A stretch of 64,000 nucleotides of DNA from JBHGYD01 sp041920415 (GTDB taxonomy: Bacteria; Bacillota; Bacilli; Bacillales; Anoxybacillaceae), in contig JBHGYD010000003.1 of NCBI GenBank assembly GCA_041920415.1, forward strand, positions 1 through 64,000. The letters are read 5' to 3'. Both the position numbers and the translations under genes were made by a program. Shown here piece by piece: positions 21,936 to 30,477 of this stretch (within the stretch, counting starts at the first letter, position 1; every line of letters begins with the position of its first letter). A model generated the notes under the pieces. That model was not told the DNA's origin. It saw only the letters and a program-made list of their open reading frames with translations, and searched no databases.

Positions 21936-23163
21936 ATTTTTTTAAAACAGCAAAACAACCATATTTGGCCGTACGGATGCGAATGGCTTCACGTTGACCG
22001 GCTAATGTTAATGCATACACTTCTGTTTCGTGTCCGTCCATCGCTATCCCTACATATACGGTCCCAACCGGTTTTCCTTCGAGGGGATTCGGCCCCGCCA
22101 CTCCGGTAAAGCTAACACCGATATCAGCTTGGCAAAGGGTACGAACATGTTCTGCTAACAACTTGGCGCATGGTTCGCTGACCGCTCCATCTGTTTCCAA
22201 CACCGACGCTGGAACGTGAAGGATTCGCTCTTTTATATCATTCGTATAACAAACGACTCCACCACGCACAACTTGAGAGGCCCCAGAAATCGCAGTCAAC
22301 TCGGCCAAAAATAGTCCACCTGTCAGACTTTCCGCTGCAGCAATCGTTTTATTATTCTGCTTTAATTGCTCAATGACTTTTGTAAATAACGTATCATCGT
22401 TATAACCATAGAAATAATCGCCTACACGTTGTAAAATCGCTTTTTCCATTTCGTCTAAATATTTTTTTGCCTCAACAGCCGAGTGATGTTTCGCCGTTAA
22501 GCGAAGCGTAACTTCCCCGTCCCCTGCAAGAGGGGCAATTGTCGGATTGGATTGCCGATCAATTAAATCTTCAATCTCTGTTTCTAGTTGTGACTCCCCG
22601 ATACCAAAAAAACGCAACACACGCGATTCAATGCGTTCATGTCGTTTAAGCTTTTTCATGAAAAACGGGCGCCCGTATTTGATAAACATCGGTTGCATCT
22701 CTTTTGGTGGACCAGGAAGAAGCATATAAGTAATATGATCAACTGTCAAAGCCATACCAGGGGCCATTCCATTTTCATTTTTCAGCACTTCCGCCCCTTT
22801 TAAAACGAGCGCTTGCTTTTTGTTGTTTTCCGTCATCGTCCGTTTCGTGCGGACAAAATACGCTTCAATCGAATGGAGCGCGTCTTCGTCGATGACAAGT
22901 TCACGCTGCAATAGACGTGCAATCGTTTCTTTTGTTAGATCATCTTTCGTCGGACCAAGCCCACCCGTAAAAATAATGACATCCGCCCGGGTTTGTGCGA
23001 TTTTGACTGCGTTTTCTAGCCGTAAAACATTGTCACCGACGACGGTATGAAAATACACATTAATACCGAGCTCGGCTAATTGTTGTGATAAAAACTGTGC
23101 GTTCGTATTCGCAATTTGTCCAAGTAACAGTTCCGAACCGACTGCAATAATTTCTGCATTCAA
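21919..23163 (-). CDS. cinA: CinA-like protein (competence/damage-inducible; NMN deamidase domain)
   Basis: About 414 residues. The N-terminal MoCF-like domain (…NAEIIAVGSELLLGQIANTNAQF…, …TGGLGPTKDDLTKE…) has been associated with nucleotide pyrophosphatase activity in the family. The C-terminal PncC domain (…KTIAAAESLTGGLFLAELTAISGASQVV…, …SFTGVAGPNPLEGKPVGTVYVGI…) deamidates NMN. The best start is a TTG at 23163, where GAAGGGGGCG is well spaced; it gives the family start LNAEIIAVGS. The ATG at 23184 is too close to pgsA and has no good RBS. It lies 30 bp after pgsA. Confidence 0.93.
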   Translation of the reverse strand: MNAEIIAVGSELLLGQIANTNAQFLSQQLAELGINVYFHTVVGDNVLRLENAVKIAQTRADVIIFTGGLGPTKDDLTKETIARLLQRELVIDEDALHSIEAYFVRTKRTMTENNKKQALVLKGAEVLKNENGMAPGMALTVDHITYMLLPGPPKEMQPMFIKYGRPFFMKKLKRHERIESRVLRFFGIGESQLETEIEDLIDRQSNPTIAPLAGDGEVTLRLTAKHHSAVEAKKYLDEMEKAILQRVGDYFYGYNDDTLFTKVIEQLKQNNKTIAAAESLTGGLFLAELTAISGASQVVRGGVVCYTNDIKERILHVPASVLETDGAVSEPCAKLLAEHVRTLCQADIGVSFTGVAGPNPLEGKPVGTVYVGIAMDGHETEVYALTLAGQREAIRIRTAKYGCFAVLKKLAAAL

Positions 23164-23193
23164 TAAAAGCGCCCCCTTCGTCATCTTCTCACA

Positions 23194-23772
23194 TTACTTA
23201 GAATGCAAAAAGGCATGCTTATTTTTCGCAAAATAGTCCCATCCAGACCAAATAGTAAAGATGACTGCTACCCAAAGCGCCAAATCGGCAAATGGAAATG
23301 AAATGAAAGAAAACGGCCAATTGTGAAGGAGAAGCGCAGAAATGGCGACAATTTGCGTCCATGTTTTAATTTTTCCAAGCATATTCGCGGCCACGACTTC
23401 CCCTTCTCCCGCTAACACAAGTCGAAGTCCCGTTACCGCAAACTCACGACTAATGATGACAATGACCATCCAAGAAGGCGCATAATGGAGCTCAACAAGG
23501 ACAATAAGTGCCGCTGATACGAGCAGTTTATCTGCCAACGGATCCAAAAATTTTCCCAAATTTGTAACCAATTGATATTTGCGCGCATAATATCCGTCAA
23601 TCCAATCCGTCGCAGAAGCGATAATAAAAATGAGCGCACCGATGAGATGAGAAACAGGCAACAACTGTGTTCCCACTTCCACATTTCCCCAACCAAATGG
23701 AACTAACATCACCACTAAAAAAAGAGGAATCAACATAATGCGTGCTACTGTAATTTTATTAGGTAAGTTCAC
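23194..23772 (-). CDS. pgsA: Phosphatidylglycerophosphate synthase PgsA
   Basis: 192 residues with four to five hydrophobic segments and the CDP-alcohol phosphotransferase signature D-x2-D-G-x2-A-R-x8-G-x3-D-x3-D (…TDWIDGYYARKYQLVTNLGKFLDPLADK…, shown here as two pieces: DWIDGYYAR and GKFLDPLADK). It makes phosphatidylglycerophosphate from CDP-diacylglycerol and glycerol-3-phosphate at the membrane. The start is a GTG at 23772, preceded by GGAGGT and giving the family start VNLPNKITVARI; the longer ATG frame to 23808 adds 12 non-family residues. Confidence 0.95.
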   Translation of the reverse strand: MNLPNKITVARIMLIPLFLVVMLVPFGWGNVEVGTQLLPVSHLIGALIFIIASATDWIDGYYARKYQLVTNLGKFLDPLADKLLVSAALIVLVELHYAPSWMVIVIISREFAVTGLRLVLAGEGEVVAANMLGKIKTWTQIVAISALLLHNWPFSFISFPFADLALWVAVIFTIWSGWDYFAKNKHAFLHSK

Positions 23773-23796
23773 TCCAAATACCTCCGCTACCAAACA

Positions 23797-23826
23797 TGTA
23801 AAAGCCATCTACCGAATAGATGACTT
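23797..23826 (-). terminator. Probable terminator of rodZ
   Basis: GTCATCT (minus strand 23824-23818) pairs with AGATGGC (23810-23804), followed by TTTTA. It sits at the rodZ stop codon. The U-run is short, so readthrough into pgsA is likely. Confidence 0.45.
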
Positions 23827-24706
23827 ACGATTTTTTAAATACAATTTTCATCTTTTGGTATACTTCTTCTTTCGGATCAATCGGGTACGTAAATGGTTGT
23901 CCATTCATTTTCATATCAACATCCAATGTTCGTCCAATTTTTACGAACACTTCGGATTCTGAGGTTAAGTCAAACGTCTGTGTTTGTCCGTTTGTTAAAG
24001 TGCCTTTAAAAAAGGAATGACCTTTTTGGTTGAATACTTCTACCCAAGATTCTCCTTTGGACGTTAATTCAAGCACGAATTGGTCGGCTGTTAATTCGAT
24101 CGTTGATGTGTTTCCTTTTGTTTCAACGACGGTGAACGTTGGTGTTGAAGTCGATTCATTCGAGTTATTTTCTTCGGTCTGTTTTTTCTTCGTTTCTTTC
24201 TTTTGCTTTTCTTTTTCAGTTGCCTTCTCTAACGGCGAATTCTTTGAACGCTCGACCTCTGTTGTCTGATTCATCAGTTGTTCTTGTGATCCGTTTCCGG
24301 CATCACGATGTTGTAAAAATATCCAAAGAACAATAGCTGCTCCAATAATAACGGCAGCAATAAGTAATTTCGGAAGTAGATCCACGAGTTGGGAGCTTTT
24401 TGCAGAAATTTGCTGCCTACTTTTCACACGAGATAGTTGCTCCGGCAATTCCTCACGTTGTGATTGAGGAATTTCATGTTGATATTCGTTAAATATCTCT
24501 TCCGAATCGAGCCCTACCGCTTCAGCGTATTGTTTAATAAATGCGCGAACATAAAAGTTACCTGGCATAATCTCATAGTTGCCTTCTTCAATACCAATGA
24601 GATAACGTTTTTGAATTTTCGTTATGTCTTGTAATTCGTCTAAACTAATGTTTTTAGCTTCTCTCGCTTCTTTCAATCGTTTACCTAACTCCGTCAACGA
24701 TAACAC
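23825..24706 (-). CDS. rodZ: RodZ-like cytoskeletal membrane protein (YmfM)
   Basis: 293 residues. The N-terminal helix-turn-helix domain is typical of RodZ (…LGKRLKEAREAKNISLDELQDITKIQ… in two parts, and YLIGIEEGNYEIMPG). A single transmembrane helix at about residues 110-132 (…LLIAAVIIGAAIVLWIFL…) is followed by a Lys/Glu/Asn/Thr-rich linker. The C-terminal beta domain (DUF4115) has …GESWVEVFNQKGHSFFKGTL…. RodZ links MreB to the membrane and helps set rod shape. Its place upstream of pgsA is conserved. Confidence 0.92.
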   Translation of the reverse strand: MLSLTELGKRLKEAREAKNISLDELQDITKIQKRYLIGIEEGNYEIMPGNFYVRAFIKQYAEAVGLDSEEIFNEYQHEIPQSQREELPEQLSRVKSRQQISAKSSQLVDLLPKLLIAAVIIGAAIVLWIFLQHRDAGNGSQEQLMNQTTEVERSKNSPLEKATEKEKQKKETKKKQTEENNSNESTSTPTFTVVETKGNTSTIELTADQFVLELTSKGESWVEVFNQKGHSFFKGTLTNGQTQTFDLTSESEVFVKIGRTLDVDMKMNGQPFTYPIDPKEEVYQKMKIVFKKS

Positions 24707-24720
24707 CTTCCACCTTTTTA

Positions 24721-25512
24721 TTAAAAGTTAAAATCCGAAAATCCATCATTTGAAAAGATTGAGTGTTGTTCGACTACGTCATATGTAATTTCCTCTGTTG
24801 GATCATTGCGTAATTCAATAATATAATCAAAGTCATCAAGCGTATATTCGGTATGTCTCACAAAAATATCCGGGTGCTCGACAACTTTTGTCGCTTGAAG
24901 ACGCATTAATTCGCGAATGAGCTGCCAATGTCTCTCGTTGGCCCGACGTGTCGAAACAATTCCATCAATAATAAAAATATTATTTTCGCTATACTCGTCT
25001 TCGATTAATTGACTGCGGACCGTTTGTTTAATGAGCGTCGATGAAACGAACAACCAACGTTTATTGGCACAAACACTTGCTGCGACAATCGATTCTGTTT
25101 TACCGACACGCGGCATCCCGCGAATACCGATCAGCTTATGTCCTTCTTGTTTAAAAATTTCAGCCATAAAATCAACAAGCAATCCAAGCTCATCACGAAC
25201 AAAACGGAATGTTTTTTTATCATCCGCATCGCGCTGAATATAACGCCCGTGTCTTACCGCAAGACGGTCAAGCAACTTTGGTTGCCGCAATTTTGTAATG
25301 GTTATATGATCCATTGTACGCAAAATTGATGCAAGTCGCTCAATTTGCTCGTTATTATCGCAAAGAAGGAGCATGCCTCGTCTAGAATCATGGACGCCGT
25401 TAATCGTGACAATGTTGATGGATAACATCCCTAAAAGAGAAGAAATATCTCCTAATAGACCCGGACGATTGATATGGATTTCATATTCTAAATACCACTC
25501 TTGTTTCCCCAT
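24721..25512 (-). CDS. ymfK: YmfK-like protein (DUF3388): ACT-like domain plus P-loop
   Basis: 263 residues. Residues about 5-50 resemble an ACT domain (…YEIHINRPGLLGDISSLLGML…). A P-loop follows near residue 135 (GIRGMPRVGKTES) with a hydrophobic strand ending in Asp (…NNIFIIDGIV…). The family is widespread in Bacillaceae but its function is unknown to me. The ACT/P-loop combination suggests a ligand-responsive NTPase (inference). It starts 14 bp upstream of rodZ and is probably in its operon. Confidence 0.85.
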   Translation of the reverse strand: MGKQEWYLEYEIHINRPGLLGDISSLLGMLSINIVTINGVHDSRRGMLLLCDNNEQIERLASILRTMDHITITKLRQPKLLDRLAVRHGRYIQRDADDKKTFRFVRDELGLLVDFMAEIFKQEGHKLIGIRGMPRVGKTESIVAASVCANKRWLFVSSTLIKQTVRSQLIEDEYSENNIFIIDGIVSTRRANERHWQLIRELMRLQATKVVEHPDIFVRHTEYTLDDFDYIIELRNDPTEEITYDVVEQHSIFSNDGFSDFNF

Positions 25513-25683
25513 CTATTTTCCTCCCTTTTTAGGATGCTCCCCAACTTAATTTAATGACTATGATAAATTCATACTACTATAATATCGAATCGAAACGCAA
25601 CAGAAAAGGGAAGCAAATTAAGAAAAGCGAAAGCGACTCGTCTAATCACGATGAGTGAATGGTCGCTATCGTTTCTCAACCAT

Positions 25684-25708
25684 AAAAAAAGAGAGGAAAT
25701 TCCTCTCT
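25684..25708 (-). terminator. Terminator of ymfJ
   Basis: AGAGAGGAA/TTCCTCTCT (25690-25708), nearly a perfect palindrome, followed on the minus strand by TTTTTTTATG. Confidence 0.85.
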
Positions 25709-25713
25709 AGTTG

Positions 25714-25962
25714 TTATTGTTTCTGTACTAATTTAACCATCATGTTTGCAATGGCGTGTTGTTCTTGTTCGTCAGCAACGCTCCAGAGATCAGCAAGAAG
25801 GCGTTCCTCAGGATTTTTTGGATCAACTTGTTTTGCTAAGTAATCGCCAATTTGGTAAGCAACATCAGAAACGACTTGTTGGTTTAATCCTTGTTGCGTC
25901 GCTTGTTGTAGACGATTACCTAAAAAGTCTTTCCATTGTTCAAAGTTGTCTAATACAGACAT
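25714..25962 (-). CDS. ymfJ: YmfJ-like small protein (DUF3243)
   Basis: 82 residues, soluble, helix-rich (MSVLDNFEQWKDFLGNRL…, …DYLAKQVDPKNPEERLLADLW…, …IANMMVKLVQ). The family is specific to Bacillales and uncharacterised. The ATG at 25962 follows GAAGGAGGG; an in-frame ATG at 25992 lies upstream of this Shine-Dalgarno and is rejected. It is separated from ymfK by a terminator and about 170 bp. Confidence 0.88.
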   Translation of the reverse strand: MSVLDNFEQWKDFLGNRLQQATQQGLNQQVVSDVAYQIGDYLAKQVDPKNPEERLLADLWSVADEQEQHAIANMMVKLVQKQ

Positions 25963-26034
25963 TACTTCTCCCTCCTTCATATTCGTCTTCAAAGATAGTT
26001 TGCCTACTTTTTGTTAAAATATACTCCGTTATAA

Positions 26035-26751
26035 CTAGCAATACCATCCACCGTTAACGGATATGACTTGCCCAGTAATGTAAGACGCTGCTTCCGAAAT
26101 TAAAAACGAAACCGTTTTTGCCACTTCGCTAGGCTCACCGATTCGCCCTAACGGAATGTCTTCTGCTATATTTTGGAGCTCTTCATCGCTAAACGATTGC
26201 AACATCTCCGTTTGAATCGCTCCCGGCGCAATAGCGTTTACACGAATTCCACTTGGTGCTAATTCTTTTGCAAGTGCCTTCACAAACGTATTTTGACCCC
26301 CTTTGACCATCGAATAGACGACTTCACAAGAAGCACCTGTTAGTCCCCAAATCGACGAAATGACAACAATGTTTCCACGTTTTTTCGCAATCATAGGTGG
26401 AAGCAGTTTTTTCGTTAGTAAAACCGGACTAGTAACGTGAAGCTGCACCATTTTTTGCACAAGTTCATCGCTCATATCGGTTATTAGCCCATAATAACTA
26501 TTGCCGCTATTATGAACAAGAACATCAATCGGACGATCCAGTTGAGAGAGAAGACGATCCGCTCCATCCGCTTCGGAAAGATCTGCTTGAACCAATGAAA
26601 TATGAACATTGGTTAGTTCTGCTCTGAGCGCATCGAGCCGTTGGCGATTTCGATAATAATGCAAAAAAAGACCGTAACCATCGTGAGCAAGTTGACGAGC
26701 AATACTTACACCGATTCCTCCGCTCGCTCCTGTAATTAACGCATATTTCAT
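26035..26751 (-). CDS. ymfI: Short-chain dehydrogenase/reductase YmfI (FabG-like)
   Basis: 238 residues with a classic Rossmann start (MKYALITGASGGIGVSIA), the NSG motif (…VLVHNSGNSYYG…), catalytic Ser-Tyr-Lys (…VVISSIWGLTG… and YSMVKGG) and a C-terminal …GQVISVNGGWYC. NAD(P)-dependent; the substrate is unknown, though the family is close to 3-oxoacyl-ACP reductases. The ATG at 26751 has AGGGGGAAG upstream; the 24 extra codons of the longer frame overlap the ymfH terminator. Confidence 0.9.
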   Translation of the reverse strand: MKYALITGASGGIGVSIARQLAHDGYGLFLHYYRNRQRLDALRAELTNVHISLVQADLSEADGADRLLSQLDRPIDVLVHNSGNSYYGLITDMSDELVQKMVQLHVTSPVLLTKKLLPPMIAKKRGNIVVISSIWGLTGASCEVVYSMVKGGQNTFVKALAKELAPSGIRVNAIAPGAIQTEMLQSFSDEELQNIAEDIPLGRIGEPSEVAKTVSFLISEAASYITGQVISVNGGWYC

Positions 26752-26763
26752 ACATCTTCCCCC

Positions 26764-26794
26764 TAAAAAAGCATCCTTCTTAAGAAGGATGCTT
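26764..26794 (-). terminator. Terminator of ymfF-ymfH
   Basis: Perfect 13-bp palindrome AAGCATCCTTCTT/AAGAAGGATGCTT (26769-26794) with TTTTTTAGG after it on the minus strand. It overlaps the ymfH stop codon. Confidence 0.85.
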
Positions 26795-28085
26795 ATTTTC
26801 TTTCGTTTGGAACAACTTGACAAATTGAAAATTGTGACTCATGGAAACACTCTTTTGCGACTTGCATGATATCTTCAGACGTTAACGACTGTAACACCGG
26901 GACAACATCAAACAAGCTCACTTCATGAAACGCATAACGTGTAAATTGGTTCGCGATATATTCCGGAGAGTTGAGAGAGCGTAAAAACGCACCAATTTTT
27001 TTCTTTTTAACCCGCTCTAAATCCTCTGCCGTAAGGGATGAATCGAAACATGACAACATAGTCTGTTTCAATTCTTCCGCTAATCGTTCTGGGTCACTTG
27101 TATCCCCACCGACAAGCGCAAAACCGAATTGTTCTTCTTCTGTGTAATCATACGCAAACGTTTCATCAATCAACCCAAGACTATACAATCGCTCATAATG
27201 CGGAGAGCTTTTGCCAAATAAATAATCAAGCAACACGTTCATGGATAATTCGTGTTTTAATTTTTCTTTTCCCTTCGGTTTTATGTTTGTCGCTTTGATG
27301 CCGACGAGACATTTGCTCGTTTGAACGTGCATCGGAATCACTTGCTTTTTCTTTGCTACTTCATCTGGCTCATCGTAAACAAAACGTTGAATATCCGTTG
27401 CTTGCGGGAATGTTTTTTTCGCTTGGTTATCGCGGATTTGTTGCATAATTTTTTCTTCGTCCACCGGCCCAACGATAAATAATAACATATTACTTGGGTG
27501 ATAAAACGTTTCGTAACATTCGTATAAAAGTTCCTTCGTAATTTCTGCAATTGATTCAATCGTGCCAGCGATATCAATTTTCACAGGATGGTTTTGATAC
27601 ATGCTTTCAATTAGTCCAAAATAAAGCCGCCAATCCGGGTTATCATCATACATACGAATTTCTTGCCCGATAATTCCTTTTTCTTTTTCAACGGTTTTGT
27701 CTGAAAAATATGGCGTTTGGACAAAATCGATTAACGTTTCCAAATTTTTTTCGAAATTCGTTGTACTTGAAAATAAGTACGCCGTTCTCGTAAACGAAGT
27801 AAACGCGTTTGCCGAAGCGCCTTGCTTGCTAAACTGTTGAAAGACGTCACCATCTTCTTTTTCAAATAATTTATGTTCCAAAAAATGGGCAATTCCGTCT
27901 GGCACTCGCTTCATTTCTGTCTTTCCAAGCGGAACGAATTGGTTATCAACAGAGCCGTATTTCGTCGTAAACGTTGCATATGTTTTGTTAAACCCTTTTT
28001 TCGGCAAAATATATACGTCCAAACCGTTCGGCATTTTCTCGTAATACAATTCTTCTTGCAACTGTTCATATACAATTTTTTCCAT
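26793..28085 (-). CDS. ymfH: YmfH, M16 family zinc peptidase (catalytic-type subunit)
   Basis: 430 residues. The inverted zinc motif H-x2-E-H is intact (…IAHFLEHKLFE…), with the distal Glu expected in the …EKEKGIIGQEIRMYDD… region. The C-terminal M16 half contains the usual R/Y region. It starts at the codon overlapping the ymfF stop (ATG at 28085), so the two are translationally coupled and likely act together, as two-subunit M16 peptidases do. Substrate unknown. Members of this locus have been linked to peptide or signal processing in Bacillales. Confidence 0.92.
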   Translation of the reverse strand: MEKIVYEQLQEELYYEKMPNGLDVYILPKKGFNKTYATFTTKYGSVDNQFVPLGKTEMKRVPDGIAHFLEHKLFEKEDGDVFQQFSKQGASANAFTSFTRTAYLFSSTTNFEKNLETLIDFVQTPYFSDKTVEKEKGIIGQEIRMYDDNPDWRLYFGLIESMYQNHPVKIDIAGTIESIAEITKELLYECYETFYHPSNMLLFIVGPVDEEKIMQQIRDNQAKKTFPQATDIQRFVYDEPDEVAKKKQVIPMHVQTSKCLVGIKATNIKPKGKEKLKHELSMNVLLDYLFGKSSPHYERLYSLGLIDETFAYDYTEEEQFGFALVGGDTSDPERLAEELKQTMLSCFDSSLTAEDLERVKKKKIGAFLRSLNSPEYIANQFTRYAFHEVSLFDVVPVLQSLTSEDIMQVAKECFHESQFSICQVVPNERK

Positions 28086-29365
28086 TATTTAGTTCCCTCC
28101 ATTCCTGTGAGGAAATAAATTGTATCAAGCTCGATTTTGTTCGCAACGCGCACGACTTCTTCGCGCGAAACGTCGTCCGCTCCAGTGAGCCACTCGTCAA
28201 TCGGTCGCTTTCGTTCAGAAACAACGTTGTGATACAACACTTCGACAAGACCTCTTGGTGTATCAAGCGTTTCTAATAATTGATTACGAATGACTGCTTT
28301 CGTTTGCGTCATTTCGTCATCGGTAAAATCACCATTTTTCATCGCTTTCATTTGGTCATGGATGATTTGTACAGCCTTTTCATAGTTTGTTGGTTCGATT
28401 CCGGCCATGACCATTAATAGTCCTTTATGGCTCTCTAAGCGAGAAGCGGCATAATAAGCGAGGCTTGCTTTTTCACGCACATTGATAAACAGTTTTGAAT
28501 GAGAAAAACCGCCAAATATGCCGTTAAACACTTGTAGCGCATAATAGTCGTCATCTTCATACGTAATATTCGTCCGATAGCCGATATTGAGTTTCCCTTG
28601 TTTTACATCTTGTTTTTCTGTTACTTCATTGACGTTTGTAATCGTCTTTTTCGGCGCATTTGGCTTCGTAGTGGCGCGAACAGTGCGTGCCGGGAACTGA
28701 AAATGTGATTGTGTGAGTTCAAGGGCGTGTTCTTCAGAAATATCGCCAATCATGTATAAATCGATTTCATCTTCTTGTAACGCTTTCTCATAATAGCGAA
28801 ATAAATTCTCTGGTGTTATGCTATCTATGTCTTCTAATTGTCCATTCACATGAAGCGCATAGGTTTCTCCTTTGCACATCTCCTCCACAAGCCGTAAGTT
28901 CGCATAACGCATTTTATCATCATAGACGGATTGAATGCGCTGCTTTAACGCGCGTTTTTCTTGTTCAACGATTTTGGAAACAAACTTCCCATTCTCAAGG
29001 GCTGGCTGAAGAATGATTTCACTTAAAAGTTGTACCGCTTTGCTTAATAATGATGTTTTTTCTTTCAAAAATTTCTCATTGGCAATATCGAGTCGAATGG
29101 TAATAATATGATATTCCCCTTTTTTTGTTAAATCGACATTTAATGTTGCTCCATATAATTCATCTAAATATGTCCTAAGTGCCTTCATGCTCGGATACGT
29201 ATTCGTACCGCTTTGTAGTACATACGGTAAAAGCGCGCGAAACGTAACCGTCTCTTTCGATAAAGGCGCTTTCATTTTCAAAACAAGTGTATTTGTTTTA
29301 TATTTATCCGTTTGAATCGTATGCACATGAAAACCTTGAATGGTTCTTACTTTTTCGTTTATCAA
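28085..29365 (-). CDS. ymfF: YmfF, M16 family protein lacking the zinc motif
   Basis: 426 residues with the overall M16 fold. The position where H-x2-E-H should be reads …TFRALLPYVLQSGT…, so no zinc can be bound and the protein should be catalytically inactive. The C-terminal part has …FSHSKLFINVREKASLAYY…, the substrate-binding R/Y region of M16 partners. It is predicted to be the non-catalytic partner of YmfH, with which it overlaps by one base. First gene of the ymfF-ymfH unit. Confidence 0.9.
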   Translation of the reverse strand: MINEKVRTIQGFHVHTIQTDKYKTNTLVLKMKAPLSKETVTFRALLPYVLQSGTNTYPSMKALRTYLDELYGATLNVDLTKKGEYHIITIRLDIANEKFLKEKTSLLSKAVQLLSEIILQPALENGKFVSKIVEQEKRALKQRIQSVYDDKMRYANLRLVEEMCKGETYALHVNGQLEDIDSITPENLFRYYEKALQEDEIDLYMIGDISEEHALELTQSHFQFPARTVRATTKPNAPKKTITNVNEVTEKQDVKQGKLNIGYRTNITYEDDDYYALQVFNGIFGGFSHSKLFINVREKASLAYYAASRLESHKGLLMVMAGIEPTNYEKAVQIIHDQMKAMKNGDFTDDEMTQTKAVIRNQLLETLDTPRGLVEVLYHNVVSERKRPIDEWLTGADDVSREEVVRVANKIELDTIYFLTGMEGTK

Positions 29366-29473
29366 ACGAACTCCTCCTTTTGAAAATCAAATCGATACTT
29401 TTATTGTTTACGTTACGTATTATTTTAGTCTTACAACAAATATACCTTTTGGCCAAATTAAAATGCAAATCTG

Positions 29474-29509
29474 AATAAAAAAGAACTCGATTGCAAAAAA
29501 TCGAGTTCT
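29474..29509 (-). terminator. Terminator of the nup operon
   Basis: AGAACTCGAT (29482-29491) and ATCGAGTTCT (29500-29509) form a 10-bp stem followed on the minus strand by TTTTTTATTC. It lies just after the nupQ stop. Confidence 0.88.
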
Positions 29510-29517
29510 CATTAGAA

Positions 29518-30477
29518 TTATCGTTTTCCTTTAATGTAAGGCGTACCTAAGGCTTTTGGCGCGTCAGCGCGACCAATGAATCCCGTTAACGCGAGAATCG
29601 TTAAAACGTATGGCGCAATTAATAAATAAACCGTCGGCACGTTTTTTAAGAATGGAATCGCTTGGCCAACAATACTTAAACTTTGCGCAAAACCAAAGAA
29701 CAGTGCCGCACCCATTGCGCCAAGCGGATGCCATTTACCGAAAATCATCGCAGCAAGCGCCATAAACCCGTGACCTGAAATCGTTGCATGGCTAAAATCA
29801 CGCGAAATAATCGTAGCATATACGGCTCCGCCAACTCCACCAAACGCACCGCTAATCATCACAGCAATATAACGCATTTTTGTTACATTAATTCCCATCG
29901 TATCCGCTGCCATCGGATGTTCACCGACCGCGCGCAACCGAAGACCAAACGGCGTTTTAAAAAGAATATACCAAACAACAAAGGCTAATGCGATGGCAAT
30001 ATAAGATGGAATGTAGCCATTTGAGAAAAACAGTGGACCAATAATTGGAATATGACTTAAAACAGGAATATCAATTTTGTCGAAACCCACTTGGATTTGG
30101 TCTGTCTGCCCTTTTCCATATATTTTTTTGACTAAAAAGAGCGATAAACCGATCGCTAAAAAGTTAATCGCTACACCGCTTACGACTTGGTCAGCGCGAA
30201 ACGTAATGGATGCTACGGCATGAAGAAGAGAAAAAATCGCACCAACAACCATCGCAACAACGAGCGCAAGCCAAGGAGTGAGCTCACCGAAACGGTCAGC
30301 AAACGTTAAGTTAAACACAACGCTAGTAAATGCTCCAATGACCATTAACCCTTCTAATCCAATGTTAACAACACCGGAACGCTCGCTAAACACACCGCCA
30401 AGCGCAGTGAAAATAAGTGGAGCTGCAAAGAAAATCGCCGAAGGAACAATAATTTGTAAAATTTCATAAACGCCCAC
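29518..30477 (-). CDS. nupQ: Nucleoside ABC transporter permease (NupQ/YufQ type)
   Basis: 319 residues, polytopic (about eight to nine helices), with BPD_transp_2 family features (…FTALGGVFSERSGVVNIGLEGLMVIGAF… in pieces, …FGLRLRAVGEHPMAADTMGIN…, …ISGHGFMALAAMIFGKWHP…). It pairs with NupP to form the membrane channel for BMP-type nucleoside uptake. The start is the base after the nupP stop. Last gene of the operon. Confidence 0.93.
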   Translation of the reverse strand: MGVYEILQIIVPSAIFFAAPLIFTALGGVFSERSGVVNIGLEGLMVIGAFTSVVFNLTFADRFGELTPWLALVVAMVVGAIFSLLHAVASITFRADQVVSGVAINFLAIGLSLFLVKKIYGKGQTDQIQVGFDKIDIPVLSHIPIIGPLFFSNGYIPSYIAIALAFVVWYILFKTPFGLRLRAVGEHPMAADTMGINVTKMRYIAVMISGAFGGVGGAVYATIISRDFSHATISGHGFMALAAMIFGKWHPLGAMGAALFFGFAQSLSIVGQAIPFLKNVPTVYLLIAPYVLTILALTGFIGRADAPKALGTPYIKGKR

